Of a stretch of DNA of 64,000 bases, positions 34,128-44,584 are shown piece by piece. The notes under the pieces were generated by a model, which had not been told where the DNA came from, searched no databases, and saw only the letters and a list, made by a program, of their open reading frames with translations. Source of the stretch: Desulfobacter hydrogenophilus. GTDB taxonomy: Bacteria > Desulfobacterota > Desulfobacteria > Desulfobacterales > Desulfobacteraceae. Position numbers and translations under genes: made by a program. Location of the stretch: NCBI RefSeq assembly GCF_004319545.1, contig NZ_CP036313.1, positions 631,501-695,500 of the forward strand, read 5' to 3'. Within the stretch, counting starts at the first letter, position 1. Each line of letters begins with the position of its first letter.

Positions 34128-34871
34128 GTGGCGGATTTTAAAACACATCTCACCGTGGCAAGCATCGGAAGCAGCATTGCGGCTACAATGCTGTTTGCAG
34201 CGGCTGTTGCATCTCCCCAGGAAGTACTGCTTTACTTTACTCTGGGAGTGGTGGGCGGCCTGTTGCCGGACATTGATTCAGACAGTTCTTTAACGGTCCG
34301 CTTGCTGTTTACATTTATTGCGACATTAATATCGTTTTTAGTCATGTTCAAGCAACGGGCGGATAACACAGTGATGGAGCTGTTTATCATCTGGGCGGCA
34401 AGTTTCATTTTTATAAAAATTTTTATTTTTTCTTTGTTTACAAAACTGACAGTACACCGAGGCATTATCCATTCCATACCGGCGGCAGTGGCCTTTGGAT
34501 GCATAGCGGCAATCGGTCTGAATCGCGTGTTTCATTTCAATGATTTTGTCTCCTGGATGGCCGGGGGGTTTGTTTTTGGCGGTTCGATCTTGCATCTCCT
34601 ACTTGATGAACTATGCGGCCTCAATTTTTTAAGCCTGAAAACAAAAAAATCTTCAGGCACGGCCTTTAAATTTGGAAGCCTTAAATACATTAAGGAAACC
34701 ATCGCTATTTATATGCTCATTGCCGTCTTGTTTGTGGCCATGCCCAGTCACACTTATTTTTTTTCGGTAATTTTTACCCCTCAAACCTATGAACACCTAG
34801 AATTTTTTCCCAATGGGAAATGGTTCAGCCGGCTGTATGCCGAGATCGAAAAAACAGATATCATAAAATAG
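34128..34871 (+). CDS. YdjM-like membrane-bound metal-dependent hydrolase
   Basis: A 247-residue inner-membrane protein of the LexA-binding/YdjM family. Four to five hydrophobic segments occur between about residues 10 and 150 and near 190. Conserved metal-binding elements are GVVGGLLPDIDSDSS (the PDxD motif), VHRGIIHSIPAA (HRGxxHS) and LHLLLDELCG. The start is GTG at 34128, with AAGGAG about 17 bases upstream, so a slightly different start is possible. Its enzymatic activity is not established in the family. Confidence 0.75.
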   Translation: MADFKTHLTVASIGSSIAATMLFAAAVASPQEVLLYFTLGVVGGLLPDIDSDSSLTVRLLFTFIATLISFLVMFKQRADNTVMELFIIWAASFIFIKIFIFSLFTKLTVHRGIIHSIPAAVAFGCIAAIGLNRVFHFNDFVSWMAGGFVFGGSILHLLLDELCGLNFLSLKTKKSSGTAFKFGSLKYIKETIAIYMLIAVLFVAMPSHTYFFSVIFTPQTYEHLEFFPNGKWFSRLYAEIEKTDIIK

Positions 34872-34990
34872 GCCTTGAATTCTGGCATTCCAGTTGCTTC
34901 GATATCTTCGCTGTGTTATTGGAAATTTATACAATCAGGCAATTTTACTATGAACAATCATTTTAATACACGATTCTGGAACTACTAACG

Positions 34991-36892
34991 ATGATACAAA
35001 CGTCTCACAGGGTGATTCTAAAAAAGTGCAATACCGGAGGACATCACGTTAAGTTGCCCCGTTTTTTGAAAAAAGAGTTCAAACTTTCCCCTGAGAAAGT
35101 GGCATATATTCTTCAACATCCCCCTGCAGTCCTAGGGGATGTTAACAGAGAAGAAAATATGGAGGTTGCCCGTAAATATCTTTTCAATCTTGATGTGGAG
35201 TGCGAAGTAACGACGGTGATCAAGGACGAAAGGCTTCCCTTTGCCATTGATCCCAGGCAGTTGAAGTGGATCTCCAAAGAATTCAGCAAAACTTTGCGTG
35301 CCTGTGTGGAAACATCCCTCTTTTATGTGACGGTAGAACCAGGTGAAAAAGATTTCTTCTTGCCTTCCCTCCTGGGGAAACAAGAAAAAATTGAGAATAT
35401 GTTCAGGTATAGTGATTCTGTTTTTGTGATTGATGACACCACCTTTATCCTGCTGGGTTTTGCTACGGATCGGGATTCTTGCAATGTTGTGTTTCAAAAA
35501 ATCATATATTGCATGGAAAAATATATCCAGCAAGACATTTCGGTCCGTATCGGATTTGCAGTGATACCTGACGATGGAAAATCCTTTTATGACCTGATCG
35601 CGGTAGCCCAAAAAAATATGGTCTCCCATAAGGAAAGCATTAATGACGGTCAGAAGAAAAGAGAAACGATTTCACCCCAGAACAATTTCCCTCAGAAAAA
35701 CAATGATTCCCTTTCGGACTCCCAGGAATTAACCATTTGTTTTAATAAAGCAAGAGGAGACTTTTACAATGAGCTTACAGCCTTGCCCCCTGATGTGTTA
35801 TGGGGAGCGTTGAGTAAAATCCCCATATCTGATCAGAAAAATTTTTTTCTTCAACTTCCCCACGATTCCCATCTAACATCCTATCTGGCGAAAAAAATAA
35901 AGAGCCAATCCTCCCCGCGCGATGTCGTTACCGCAAAAAAAATCGTTCGCAGAATTATCAACCAGATGCAGCTTGCTAAAAATCTCAAAGGCCGGCAGGT
36001 GAACATGGAAAAAGTCATGTTCCGCCTGAACCAGGTGGACTCCATTTTTACCATGCCATCCATAGCGATGCAGGTGTACAGTTTGGCGTCCGATCCCAAA
36101 TCAAATCTGGATGATATTGCCGAAAAAATACTGCTGGAGCCTTCATTAACTATAAAAATATTAAAAATTGTCAATTCACCCTTTTACGGGTTAAGCAATA
36201 AAATCAGCTCTATCAAAGATGCGGTTGTTCTACTGGGAACCGAGGAAGTGATAAACATGGCCTTTGGCCTCTCATTATCAAAATCGTTCCTGGATGCAGA
36301 TCTCAAAGGCTTGATCAATCCGAAAGCCCTGTGGCGTCACTCCATGGAAACGGCCTTGATCGCAAGGTATCTTTGCCGGGATCTGCCCCAATTCAAAGAT
36401 ATGGGAATTTTTACTGCCGGACTCCTCCATGATCTTGGCAAGGTCTATCTGATCGAAAATTTCTCGGAGTTATATACAACAGTTCTGACGCGTTCGGAGG
36501 AAAGTGTTGTTTCCATCAGTGCCGTCGAACAGGAGATTCTGGGCATGGACCATGGCAAAATCGGAAAAAGCATTGGAGAAAACTGGAATCTACCTGATTC
36601 CCTTATTCATGCCGTGGCCTTTCACCATCAACCGTCGGCTGCCGGGGAGTATTCACTATTTGCCGCCATAATCGGCTTCTCGGATTATATTTCCAATATA
36701 CTTGCCCTAAAAAAGAACACGGATACGAATGAAACGGCAACGCAGAAGGTGAAACAACAGTTTAAGGTGGATCACATGATCGCCATGAAAAAGTTATTTT
36801 CTAACTTTAATACCCAATTCATCGAGCGGTCTTTGGAAGATGTGCTCGAAATTCTCAAGGACAGTGCCCATTTGTTGGATATCGCCGGTTGA
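34991..36892 (+). CDS. HDOD-domain signalling protein
   Basis: A 633-residue soluble protein. The C-terminal HDOD domain (about residues 345-545) contains FTMPSIAMQVYSLASDP, LTIKILKIVNSPFYG, DAVVLLGTEEVINMAFG and a retained HD-like FTAGLLHDLGKVYLIENF. The N-terminal 200 residues include a region resembling a degenerate GGDEF-like fold (DSVFVIDDTTFILLGFA, VRIGFAVIPDDGKS) and are otherwise unassigned. HDOD proteins act as non-enzymatic signalling scaffolds. It is followed after 44 bp by an adenylate cyclase gene on the same strand, suggesting a joint nucleotide-signalling role. Confidence 0.8.
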   Translation: MIQTSHRVILKKCNTGGHHVKLPRFLKKEFKLSPEKVAYILQHPPAVLGDVNREENMEVARKYLFNLDVECEVTTVIKDERLPFAIDPRQLKWISKEFSKTLRACVETSLFYVTVEPGEKDFFLPSLLGKQEKIENMFRYSDSVFVIDDTTFILLGFATDRDSCNVVFQKIIYCMEKYIQQDISVRIGFAVIPDDGKSFYDLIAVAQKNMVSHKESINDGQKKRETISPQNNFPQKNNDSLSDSQELTICFNKARGDFYNELTALPPDVLWGALSKIPISDQKNFFLQLPHDSHLTSYLAKKIKSQSSPRDVVTAKKIVRRIINQMQLAKNLKGRQVNMEKVMFRLNQVDSIFTMPSIAMQVYSLASDPKSNLDDIAEKILLEPSLTIKILKIVNSPFYGLSNKISSIKDAVVLLGTEEVINMAFGLSLSKSFLDADLKGLINPKALWRHSMETALIARYLCRDLPQFKDMGIFTAGLLHDLGKVYLIENFSELYTTVLTRSEESVVSISAVEQEILGMDHGKIGKSIGENWNLPDSLIHAVAFHHQPSAAGEYSLFAAIIGFSDYISNILALKKNTDTNETATQKVKQQFKVDHMIAMKKLFSNFNTQFIERSLEDVLEILKDSAHLLDIAG

Positions 36893-36936
36893 AACAACCA
36901 GCAAGGATAAGATCAAACGTGACATAGGAAAAAGCC

Positions 36937-38208
36937 ATGAATAAAGATAAGAGAGCCCAAGAGCAGTTTGAGGAATTCAAAAAAAACTTCCTCTCCATTC
37001 AAAAAAAGTATGATGAAAAAATTAATGAGCTCTCCATTATCAAAGAGATGAACAACACCATGCAGCAGATTGATTTTATCGATCAGGATTTGATATGGAT
37101 ACGGCACTTGGAGTGTTTAAAAAAATATAAGGGCCTTGCCGCCGCTGCATTGTATTTCGCCCCGGACAATGAAATTAAAAAGGACCATTTCTTCCATACG
37201 AAGATAGGGGAGACGTTTAATCTGACGGCCATAAAACATCTCCCTTTTTTTAAATCACTTCTTGGGGAAAAAACAAACGTTCTCATCGCCAGCCTCAAAG
37301 ATGTGGAAAAAGAATTATCCAAGCAGGATACAGCCTATACCCATCTGTTTTCCGATGAGGATTACGCCTTTTATGGTCAATCCATACGTTCCAAAGGCAA
37401 AGTCATTGCCATTCTCATGCTTTTCGGAAGAGATAACAGTATGTTTGAATCCTCCCACTTCCTTTTTTATAATGTGGTATGTGATCATCTGCACAACAGC
37501 ATGGTTTTTTTACGGCTTTACTATGGTAAGTTGAACGAAGAGAAACAAATGATTCAGTTAAGCCGTTTTTTTTCGAAAAACGTTATTGGAGAAATATTCA
37601 AAAAGGGGAAATTAAGGCTTGGCGGAGAAAAAAAACTGGCTGCTGTTATTTTTGTTGATTTAAATGGATTTACAAGTTTTTCTGAAAATATGGAACCCGA
37701 AGAGGTGGTAATTCTGCTAAACCACTTCTTCTCCCGGATGATACCGCTAATTTTCAAGAACAAGGGAACCCTGGACAAACTGCTGGGAGACGGCATTCTG
37801 GCTGTGTTCGGAACCCCCCTGGAGGATCCGGACAGCTGTCTGAATGCCGTACGGACTGCCCTTGAAATGTTTTCAGTACTTCATGACCTGAACCGCGAGA
37901 TCAAAAAGACCTTTAGACAACTGCAAATGAGCGTGGGTATCAATTACGGGGAACTTGTTGCAGGATTCATGGGATCTGAAGCGCATTTAAATTATACGGT
38001 GGTGGGGGATACCGTAAATATGGCCCAAAGAATTGAATCCCTTGCCGGATCCAATCAGATACTCGTCTCCAGTGCGGTGTGGAAACAAATTAAGCCCCAT
38101 GTGGACTCCCTGGAGAACTTAAAGGGGGTGACCCGACTGGACCATGTGAAGTTGAAGGGAAAGGAGAAGAGGGTTTGTCTGTTCCAACTGGAGCCCCAAT
38201 ATTCGTAA
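36937..38208 (+). CDS. class III adenylate/guanylate cyclase with GAF-type N-terminus
   Basis: A 423-residue soluble protein. A coiled coil near residues 1-45 is followed by a GAF-like sensory region (about 50-200) and the class III cyclase domain (about 225-400). The metal-binding aspartates are in FVDLNGFTSFSE and LDKLLGDGILAVFG; NYTVVGDTVNMAQRIE is the transition-state loop with Asn and Arg. Preference for ATP or GTP cannot be decided with confidence, though ATP is the usual substrate. It follows the HDOD gene and precedes alanine dehydrogenase by 25 bp. Confidence 0.87.
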   Translation: MNKDKRAQEQFEEFKKNFLSIQKKYDEKINELSIIKEMNNTMQQIDFIDQDLIWIRHLECLKKYKGLAAAALYFAPDNEIKKDHFFHTKIGETFNLTAIKHLPFFKSLLGEKTNVLIASLKDVEKELSKQDTAYTHLFSDEDYAFYGQSIRSKGKVIAILMLFGRDNSMFESSHFLFYNVVCDHLHNSMVFLRLYYGKLNEEKQMIQLSRFFSKNVIGEIFKKGKLRLGGEKKLAAVIFVDLNGFTSFSENMEPEEVVILLNHFFSRMIPLIFKNKGTLDKLLGDGILAVFGTPLEDPDSCLNAVRTALEMFSVLHDLNREIKKTFRQLQMSVGINYGELVAGFMGSEAHLNYTVVGDTVNMAQRIESLAGSNQILVSSAVWKQIKPHVDSLENLKGVTRLDHVKLKGKEKRVCLFQLEPQYS

Positions 38209-38233
38209 CCGCATGCATAAAGAAGGAGCCAAC

Positions 38234-39349
38234 ATGATTGTAGGAATACCCAAAGAGATAAAATCTGAGGAGAACCGTGTATGCATGACCCCGGCGGGGG
38301 TGGAGGTGATGGTTAAGAGCGGGCACGAAGTGCTGGTGGAAAAAAGCGCCGGAATAGGCAGCGACTTTAGCGACGACGCCTACGCCCGAGCCGGGGCGAA
38401 AATAGTCCATACGCCCAAACAAATATACGCTGACGCTGACATGGTCATGCACGTTAAAGAGCCTTTGCCGCCGGAGTACGACTTAATCCGGGAAGGACAG
38501 ATTATTTTTACCTACCTGCACCTGGCGGCCGATGAGCCCCAGACACGGGCATTGATTAAAAGCAAGGCCGTATGCATCGCGTATGAAACCATCCAGAAGG
38601 CCGACGGCAGCCTGCCGCTATTGACCCCCATGAGCGAAGTCGCCGGACGCATGGCCATCCAGGAAGGCGCCAAATTTTTGGAGATGCCCCAGGGTGGCCA
38701 CGGCATTCTTCTGGGCGGGGTGCCCGGGGTGGAACCGGCCACGGTGATGGTGATCGGCGGCGGCGTGGTCGGGACCAACGCGGCCAAAATGGCCTGCGGC
38801 CTGGGAGCCAAGGTCTACCTTTTGGATATGAACCTGAACCGATTGCGCTACTTAAGCGACGTGATGCCGGCCAACTGCTTCACCCTGATGTCTAACCCGG
38901 CAACGATTCGCAAGCTGATCAAAAAGGCCGATGTGGTAATCGGGGCTGTGCTGATTCCCGGAGCCAAGGCACCCAAGCTGGTGACCCGTGACATGCTCAA
39001 AACCATGAAGAACGGCTCGGTGCTGGTGGACGTGGCCATCGACCAAGGAGGCTGCTTTGAAACCTCCAAGGCCACCACCCACGGCAATCCCACCTTTATC
39101 ATCGACGGCGTGGTGCACTACTGTGTGGCCAACATGCCTGGAGCTGTGGCCAAAACATCGACGCTGGCGTTGACCAATGCCACATTACCGTATGCGCTGC
39201 AAATCGCGAACCAGGGGTGGAAAAAGGCGATGCAGGACAACAAAGAGATCAAACTTGGTGCCAACATCATCGAAGGCAAGGTGACCTACAAGGCCGTGGC
39301 CGTAGCCTTCGGGCTGATCTATACACCCGTCGACAAATTGCTGAATTAA
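38234..39349 (+). CDS. ald: alanine dehydrogenase
   Basis: A 371-residue NAD-dependent alanine dehydrogenase, the exact family length. It interconverts alanine with pyruvate plus ammonia. Signatures are MIVGIPKEIKSEENRV (substrate-binding Arg/Lys), MHVKEPLPPEY, the nucleotide fold VIGGGVVGTNAAKMACGLGA and the C-terminal VANMPGAVAKTSTLALTNATLP. The ATG at 38234 lies 6 bases after AAGGAG; the frame opens 7 codons earlier without a ribosome site. Local GC content is visibly higher than in the upstream cyclase. Confidence 0.95.
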   Translation: MIVGIPKEIKSEENRVCMTPAGVEVMVKSGHEVLVEKSAGIGSDFSDDAYARAGAKIVHTPKQIYADADMVMHVKEPLPPEYDLIREGQIIFTYLHLAADEPQTRALIKSKAVCIAYETIQKADGSLPLLTPMSEVAGRMAIQEGAKFLEMPQGGHGILLGGVPGVEPATVMVIGGGVVGTNAAKMACGLGAKVYLLDMNLNRLRYLSDVMPANCFTLMSNPATIRKLIKKADVVIGAVLIPGAKAPKLVTRDMLKTMKNGSVLVDVAIDQGGCFETSKATTHGNPTFIIDGVVHYCVANMPGAVAKTSTLALTNATLPYALQIANQGWKKAMQDNKEIKLGANIIEGKVTYKAVAVAFGLIYTPVDKLLN

Positions 39350-39419
39350 AAAAAAGCCGAGGCCCGAACACCTTTGCCTTTCTTGCCATTCACATTTGAA
39401 TGGTGTATGACCTTTTGCC

Positions 39420-40400
39420 ATGGAGACCAATAAAAAAGACCAGGCCCAGTCCCAGATGCTGGCCAACCGGGTAAAAAAAAGATTCAAGCACCTGTATAAG
39501 CGTTTTACAAAACAGAACCTGCAGGTTTTCCGGCTCTATGACTGGGATATCCCAGAGATCAGGGCTGTGGTGGACTGGTATGCAGGACATCTTGTGGTGG
39601 GAGAATATGCCAGAAAACAGTCCAAGCCGGAGTGGCTGCCCCTGATGGGCCAGGCTGTAGCCCTGGCCCTTGATGTTCCCCAGGAAAACCTGCATCTTAA
39701 AATCCGCAAAGCAGGCATAAAGGACGGGGCCCGGTACCAAAGGATTAATACAAAAAACAAAAAAATCCCCATGTGGGAGCGAGATCTTCAGTTTTTGGTC
39801 AACCCCAGCGACTATGTGGACACAGGTCTATTTTCCGACCACAGGAACACCCGGATGATGGTCAGGCAAATGGTCCAGGGTAAGGATTTTTTAAATCTGT
39901 ATTGCTACACAGGCGCATTCACCTGCTATGCAGCAAAGGGCGGGGCAGTCTCCACCCTGTCCGTGGACCGGTCCGAAACCGCCATTGCCTGGGTCAAAGA
40001 AAATATGGCCCTAAATAAGTTGTCGGCGCCCTGCCACACCCAGGTCCGGATGGATACTTTTGATTTTTTGAAAAAAGCGGTTCGACTTAAACACAGATAC
40101 GATCTGGCGGTGGTGGATCCACCCTCCTATTCCACCACGCGCATGGATAACAAGCACTTTGATATTGCCGGCGACTATCCATTTTTGCTCAACCAGGTAT
40201 TCAAGCTCATGCGCCCGGGGAGCACGGTATTTTTTTCCACCAATCACCAAAATTTCTCCCTAGCTGAAAACAAGCTTGACGCCGATGATATTCAGGAAAT
40301 CACCCGGGAGACGATCCCGGAGGATTATGTCTCCCCCCAAAAAAAGATCCACCGGTGCTGGCGAATCCATATAGACGGTGAAACTCCTGTTCGGACTTGA
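39420..40400 (+). CDS. class I SAM-dependent methyltransferase, RlmI-like
   Basis: A 326-residue protein. The C-terminal methyltransferase domain shows FLNLYCYTGAFTCYAAKGGAVSTLSVDRSE (SAM loop) and LAVVDPPSYSTT (catalytic DPPS). The N-terminal region has the EEHG-like RlmI arrangement with the DTGLFSDHRNTR segment seen in 23S rRNA cytosine-5 methyltransferases. No PUA domain is visible at the N-terminus. The base target is inferred. It is 70 bp after ald on the same strand. Confidence 0.82.
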   Translation: METNKKDQAQSQMLANRVKKRFKHLYKRFTKQNLQVFRLYDWDIPEIRAVVDWYAGHLVVGEYARKQSKPEWLPLMGQAVALALDVPQENLHLKIRKAGIKDGARYQRINTKNKKIPMWERDLQFLVNPSDYVDTGLFSDHRNTRMMVRQMVQGKDFLNLYCYTGAFTCYAAKGGAVSTLSVDRSETAIAWVKENMALNKLSAPCHTQVRMDTFDFLKKAVRLKHRYDLAVVDPPSYSTTRMDNKHFDIAGDYPFLLNQVFKLMRPGSTVFFSTNHQNFSLAENKLDADDIQEITRETIPEDYVSPQKKIHRCWRIHIDGETPVRT

Positions 40401-40456
40401 TTTTATGATATAGACGCTAATGTTCCCCAATGGATCTTAATTCATGACCCGGACTT

Positions 40457-40498
40457 AAAAGGCCAGTCATATGGACGGTTTTATTTTGATTGTGAGCC
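40457..40498 (+). repeat. degenerate piece of dispersed repeat type B
   Basis: About 42 bases (aaaaggccagtcatatgg then acggttttatttt) resemble the end of the type-B repeat (aaaaggcaaaccatatgg then aaggttttatttt). They lie between the methyltransferase and the convergent sat/cysC gene. Confidence 0.45.
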
Positions 40499-40521
40499 TT
40501 CGTTCAGACACTCGCGAAACG

Positions 40522-42216
40522 TTACACAAACCCCTTTTCACTGATCAGCAGTAAAATCTGCTGAACCGCCTCATCCGGGGTCAGGTTGGAGGTGTCAATG
40601 GACAGCTCCGGGTTTGACGGTTCCTCATATGGGTCATCCACCCCGGTGAAGCCTTTGAGCAGCCCTGCCTTGGCTTTAGCATACATGCCTTTGCGGTCCC
40701 TTTTTTCGCACACGCTGATGGGGGTGGCCACATGGATTTCAAAAAATCCGCCATGGGCTTCGATGGATGTTCGTATTTTTGACCTTGTTCGCTCGTAAGG
40801 GGCAATGGGGGCGCAGATGGCGACACCTCTGTTCTTGGTGATCTCAGAGGCCACAAACCCAATTCGCCGGACATTGATATCACGATGCTCTTTGGAAAAA
40901 TTAAGTTCCGAAGACAGATTGCGCCGAACGATATCACCGTCCAAAAGGGTTACGGGCCGGGTGCCCATTTCCATAAATTTTGAATACAGCACATTGGCAA
41001 TGGTTGATTTCCCGGCTCCAGAAAGCCCTGTGAGGAAAACAGTCAATCCCTGGGTGGCAGGGGACGGATAGGAACGGCGCAATTCTTTGATCACCTCCGG
41101 AAAACTGGCCCATTCGGGTATATGCTTACCCCTTCGGACCCGTTCACGGATATGGTCATTGGTAAAAGACAGCGTTTCCTGGCCGTCCTTCACCTCGCTG
41201 ACCAGCTTAAATTCATCTTCAAAGGGCAGATAGACCATCTCTTCAAAAAAAACCGGTTCAATACCGATCTCTTTGCCAGCCTCCTGGGCCAATTCCCTGA
41301 CCTGGGGAGTATCGTAGAACGGATTTCCGAAGCTGTCCCGTCCCGGGGTTGCATGATTATGCCCGATGACAAAATGGGTGCACCCAAAATTTTTCCCGAT
41401 GATCATGTGAAGCACCGCATCCCTGGGACCTGCCAGCCGAGCGGATAAAGGCAGCAGATTGAGCATAAAGGTGTCTGGAGGATAATGGGTTGCCACCTTT
41501 TGATAACATCGCATCCGGGTATAATGATCAAAATCTCCGGGTCTGGGGATGCCTGCGATAGGCAGCATCAACAAATTTGCCTTTGCCTTTTTCATGGCCT
41601 GGATGGTGAGCTCGAACTGGGGACGGTGAATGGGTTGCCGGGTTTGAAACCCCACAACCCGCTTCCATCCCAGCTTACAAAACTGTTGCCGCACCTCTGA
41701 AGGCGAGTTGCGGATCTGCTTAAAATCAGAATGAATCGGCAGATTCAATGCTTCAATACTGCCGCCGACATAGTATCTGTCGCGTCCGCCCTGAAGCCGA
41801 GCCACCTCATCATGGGTCATGTCTGTGGTGCCGTAAACAGCCATGGCCTCTTTTTCCCGGTCCGCCTGCCAGATATCCTCAATGGCCATGATACCTAAAG
41901 GAAATCCTTCAGGGTCACGAAGAACAGCCGACTGGCCGGCCTCAAATCGGTCTGAAAGATCCCGGGAAACATCAAGGCAGATGGGCACGGGCCAAATGTC
42001 ACCCGAGGGTAAGCGCATGCGGTCCAGAACACTTTCATACGCCTCCTGGGTCATGAATCCTTTCAGCGGACTGAAGACACCTGTGGTTAACAGTTCAAAA
42101 TCACAGATCTGACGCAGGTTCAGTGTAATATCCGGTAAAGAAGACAATAGTTGTTTGAGTGCGATATGACGATCCTGGTCCACCAGGAGATTGACAAGAG
42201 ATGTGTCTTGGGACAT
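40522..42216 (-). CDS. bifunctional sulfate adenylyltransferase / APS kinase
   Basis: A 564-residue fusion. The N-terminal ATP sulfurylase (about residues 1-375) has GFQTRQPIHRPQFEL (the QxRNP-like site, here QTRQP), NLLPLSARLAGPRDAVLHMIIGKNFGCTHFVIGHNHATPGR, whose HxxH-like GHNHA contacts ATP. The C-terminal APS kinase (about 385-564) has the P-loop FLTGLSGAGKSTIANVL and DGDIVRRNL. The enzyme forms APS from sulfate and ATP and can make PAPS. Stand-alone Sat is the rule in dissimilatory sulfate reducers, so this copy may serve assimilation or sulfation. Confidence 0.9.
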   Translation of the reverse strand: MSQDTSLVNLLVDQDRHIALKQLLSSLPDITLNLRQICDFELLTTGVFSPLKGFMTQEAYESVLDRMRLPSGDIWPVPICLDVSRDLSDRFEAGQSAVLRDPEGFPLGIMAIEDIWQADREKEAMAVYGTTDMTHDEVARLQGGRDRYYVGGSIEALNLPIHSDFKQIRNSPSEVRQQFCKLGWKRVVGFQTRQPIHRPQFELTIQAMKKAKANLLMLPIAGIPRPGDFDHYTRMRCYQKVATHYPPDTFMLNLLPLSARLAGPRDAVLHMIIGKNFGCTHFVIGHNHATPGRDSFGNPFYDTPQVRELAQEAGKEIGIEPVFFEEMVYLPFEDEFKLVSEVKDGQETLSFTNDHIRERVRRGKHIPEWASFPEVIKELRRSYPSPATQGLTVFLTGLSGAGKSTIANVLYSKFMEMGTRPVTLLDGDIVRRNLSSELNFSKEHRDINVRRIGFVASEITKNRGVAICAPIAPYERTRSKIRTSIEAHGGFFEIHVATPISVCEKRDRKGMYAKAKAGLLKGFTGVDDPYEEPSNPELSIDTSNLTPDEAVQQILLLISEKGFV

Positions 42217-42396
42217 GTAACTATCCTTTAAATAATAACCCGCTTTATTTTCTGTGAAAATACCGAATCACCCATCAGAATCTTTTATGATTGATTGCCG
42301 ATCCTTAGCAAACTCATGTAGCTATAGAGCAAAATCAGTCAAACTGTCAAGATTAAGGTATTTGAACAAAAAGGTACCCATCTGGATCACAACAGG

Positions 42397-42431
42397 AAAG
42401 GCCGGGAAACCTGTCTGGTTTACCGGCCTTT
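42397..42431 (-). terminator. terminator after acs
   Basis: A 15-bp inverted repeat with one mismatch (aaaggccgggaaacc / ggtttaccggccttt) with a five-base loop lies 26 bp past the acs stop. The arms end in T-rich bases. Confidence 0.65.
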
Positions 42432-42456
42432 ATAAACATTAAGTCAATGGTTATTT

Positions 42457-44421
42457 CTATTTCATCAACACCTTATGGCTGTTGATCAGAGTGCCCACAA
42501 CGTCAGGATCCGACAAGGTGGATAAATCACCAAGCTGATCATACTCATCCGTTGCAATCTTTCTTAAAATACGCCTCATGATCTTGCCGGACCGGGTTTT
42601 GGGCAAATCCGAGGCAAAATTGATGATATCCGGTGTGGCAATGGGCCCGATTTCAGTTCTCACATGTTTTTTCAGGTCAGCCATCAGTTCATCGGACGGA
42701 GATACACCCATATTCAGGGTAACAAACGCATAAATCCCCTGCCCTTTGATGTCATGGGGAAATCCGATGACTGCGGCCTCGGCCACATTAACATGACTGC
42801 CCAGGGCAGATTCCACTTCTGCTGTGCTCATGCGGTGTCCGGATACGTTGATAACGTCATCCACACGGCCTGTGATCCAAATATAACCATCCTCATCTCT
42901 GCGGCAGCCGTCTCCTGCAAAATAATATCCGTCAAACATCTGGAAATAGGTCATTTCAAACCGGTCATGGCTGTTATAAACCGTGCGCATCTGACCGGGC
43001 CAGGGTTCCTTGATTGCAAGGATTCCCTCGCAGGCCCCTGTCAACTCTTTTCCTTCTTCACTAAGCACCACAGGCTGCACAGAGAAAAACGGCAGGGTGG
43101 CGGAACCGGGCTTCTGGTCAATGGCATAGGGCAAAGCAGAAATCATGATGCCGCCGGTCTCTGTCTGCCACCAGGTATCTACAATGGGGCACTGCTCCTT
43201 TCCCACATATTTATGGTACCACTGCCACGCCTCGGGATTGATGGGCTCGCCCACGGATCCCAAAACCCTCAGAGATGAAAGGTCATATTGTTCCACCCAT
43301 TTCTCGCCCTGGGCCATAAGCGACCGAATGGCAGTGGGGGCGGTATAAAACTGATTGACCTTCCATTTGTCAACAGTGGCCCAGAACCTGCCGGGGTCCG
43401 GATAGGAGGGTATGCCTTCAAATATAATGGATGTGGCACCCTGGGAAAGCGGGCCGTAAACAATATAGGAATGGCCCGTAACCCAGCCGATATCTGCCGT
43501 GCACCAGTAAACATCGCCTTCGTGGTAATCAAATACGTATTTAAAGGTGGTTCCGGTATACACCATATATCCGCCGACATTATGCTGAACCCCCTTGGGC
43601 GTACCTGTGGAGCCGGATGTATAAAGGATGAACAGCGGATCCTCGGCATCCATCCATTCCACGGGGCACTCAGCACTCTGGGCCTGGGCGGCCTCGTGCC
43701 ACCAGACATCCCGATTCTCCACCATATTAACGTCAGAACCGGTTCGATTGACTACAAAACAGGTTCCGACACTGTGCCCTAAGTCTGCGCACATCTTAAG
43801 GGCTTTGTCAGCATTGCCCTTGAGGGGAATGGACTTGGCCCCACGCATTACACCATCCGATGTCACCAGAACCTTGCAAAGGGAATCCATGATTCTGTTA
43901 GCCAGGGCCTCGGAAGAAAAGCCCCCGAATACAATGGAATGGACGGCCCCGATTCTGGCACAAGCCATCATGGCTATGGCCAGTTCAGGGATCATCGGCA
44001 GGTATATGGCCACACGGTCACCCTTGCCCACACCGCTTTTTTTCAGGGCATTGGCAAATCGACACACTTTTTCATGGAGATCCCGGTAGGTGATCACCAT
44101 ATCCTCATCCGGACTGTTTCCTTCCCAGATCAAAGCGGCCTGGTCACCCCGGGTATCCAGATGACGATCCAGACAATTATATGTAATATTGGTCTTGGCA
44201 TTTTTAAACCATTCAAGGAACACCGGCCCCTTGGACATACTGTAGTTAAAATCCCGGACCTTGTCCCATTTTTTTTCCCAGTAAAACGTTTCTGCAATTT
44301 CACCCCAGAACCCTTCAGGGTCTTCCACGGATTTTTTGTACATGGCCTTGTACTCGTCCATGGATTTAACCCAGGCATTTTCACGAAATTTATCCGGTGC
44401 ATGAAAAATATTCTCGCTCAT
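42457..44421 (-). CDS. acs: acetyl-CoA synthetase (AMP-forming)
   Basis: A 654-residue acyl-adenylate-forming ligase of standard Acs length. It activates acetate to acetyl-CoA with ATP in two steps. The phosphate-binding loop is [16 protein letters not shown], the acetate pocket includes WWQTETGG, and the C-terminal lysine regulated by acetylation lies in [17 protein letters not shown] sigma-54-like promoter at 44490-44505 and dyad repeats further upstream precede it. With acetate kinase 3 kb away it gives the cell both high- and low-affinity acetate handling. Confidence 0.95.
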   Translation of the reverse strand: MSENIFHAPDKFRENAWVKSMDEYKAMYKKSVEDPEGFWGEIAETFYWEKKWDKVRDFNYSMSKGPVFLEWFKNAKTNITYNCLDRHLDTRGDQAALIWEGNSPDEDMVITYRDLHEKVCRFANALKKSGVGKGDRVAIYLPMIPELAIAMMACARIGAVHSIVFGGFSSEALANRIMDSLCKVLVTSDGVMRGAKSIPLKGNADKALKMCADLGHSVGTCFVVNRTGSDVNMVENRDVWWHEAAQAQSAECPVEWMDAEDPLFILYTSGSTGTPKGVQHNVGGYMVYTGTTFKYVFDYHEGDVYWCTADIGWVTGHSYIVYGPLSQGATSIIFEGIPSYPDPGRFWATVDKWKVNQFYTAPTAIRSLMAQGEKWVEQYDLSSLRVLGSVGEPINPEAWQWYHKYVGKEQCPIVDTWWQTETGGIMISALPYAIDQKPGSATLPFFSVQPVVLSEEGKELTGACEGILAIKEPWPGQMRTVYNSHDRFEMTYFQMFDGYYFAGDGCRRDEDGYIWITGRVDDVINVSGHRMSTAEVESALGSHVNVAEAAVIGFPHDIKGQGIYAFVTLNMGVSPSDELMADLKKHVRTEIGPIATPDIINFASDLPKTRSGKIMRRILRKIATDEYDQLGDLSTLSDPDVVGTLINSHKVLMK

Positions 44422-44489
44422 ATTGAGGATCTCCTTTTCTTATAAATGTACCTTTAATTTATTTTTAACCATTTTATCATCAAATAAAG

Positions 44490-44505
44490 AGCAAACTTTG
44501 TACCG
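44490..44505 (-). promoter_or_regulatory. sigma-54-like promoter of acs
   Basis: On the minus strand the sequence is CGGTACAAAGTTTGCT, with GG and GC exactly ten bases apart as sigma-54 requires. It deviates from TGGCACG-N4-TTGCT at the first, fourth and seventh positions. It lies about 70 bases upstream of the acs start. Confidence 0.65.
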
Positions 44506-44584
44506 GAGACGAATTTTAAACATAACAACCTAATATTAAAAAGAATATTAAGATCAATAAACTCCATACAAGCAAAACCAATCT

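Noticed and set aside
34048..34293. 81-codon frame overlapping the YdjM-like gene
   Set aside because: Out-of-frame overlap with a gene that has conserved metal-binding motifs; no independent support.
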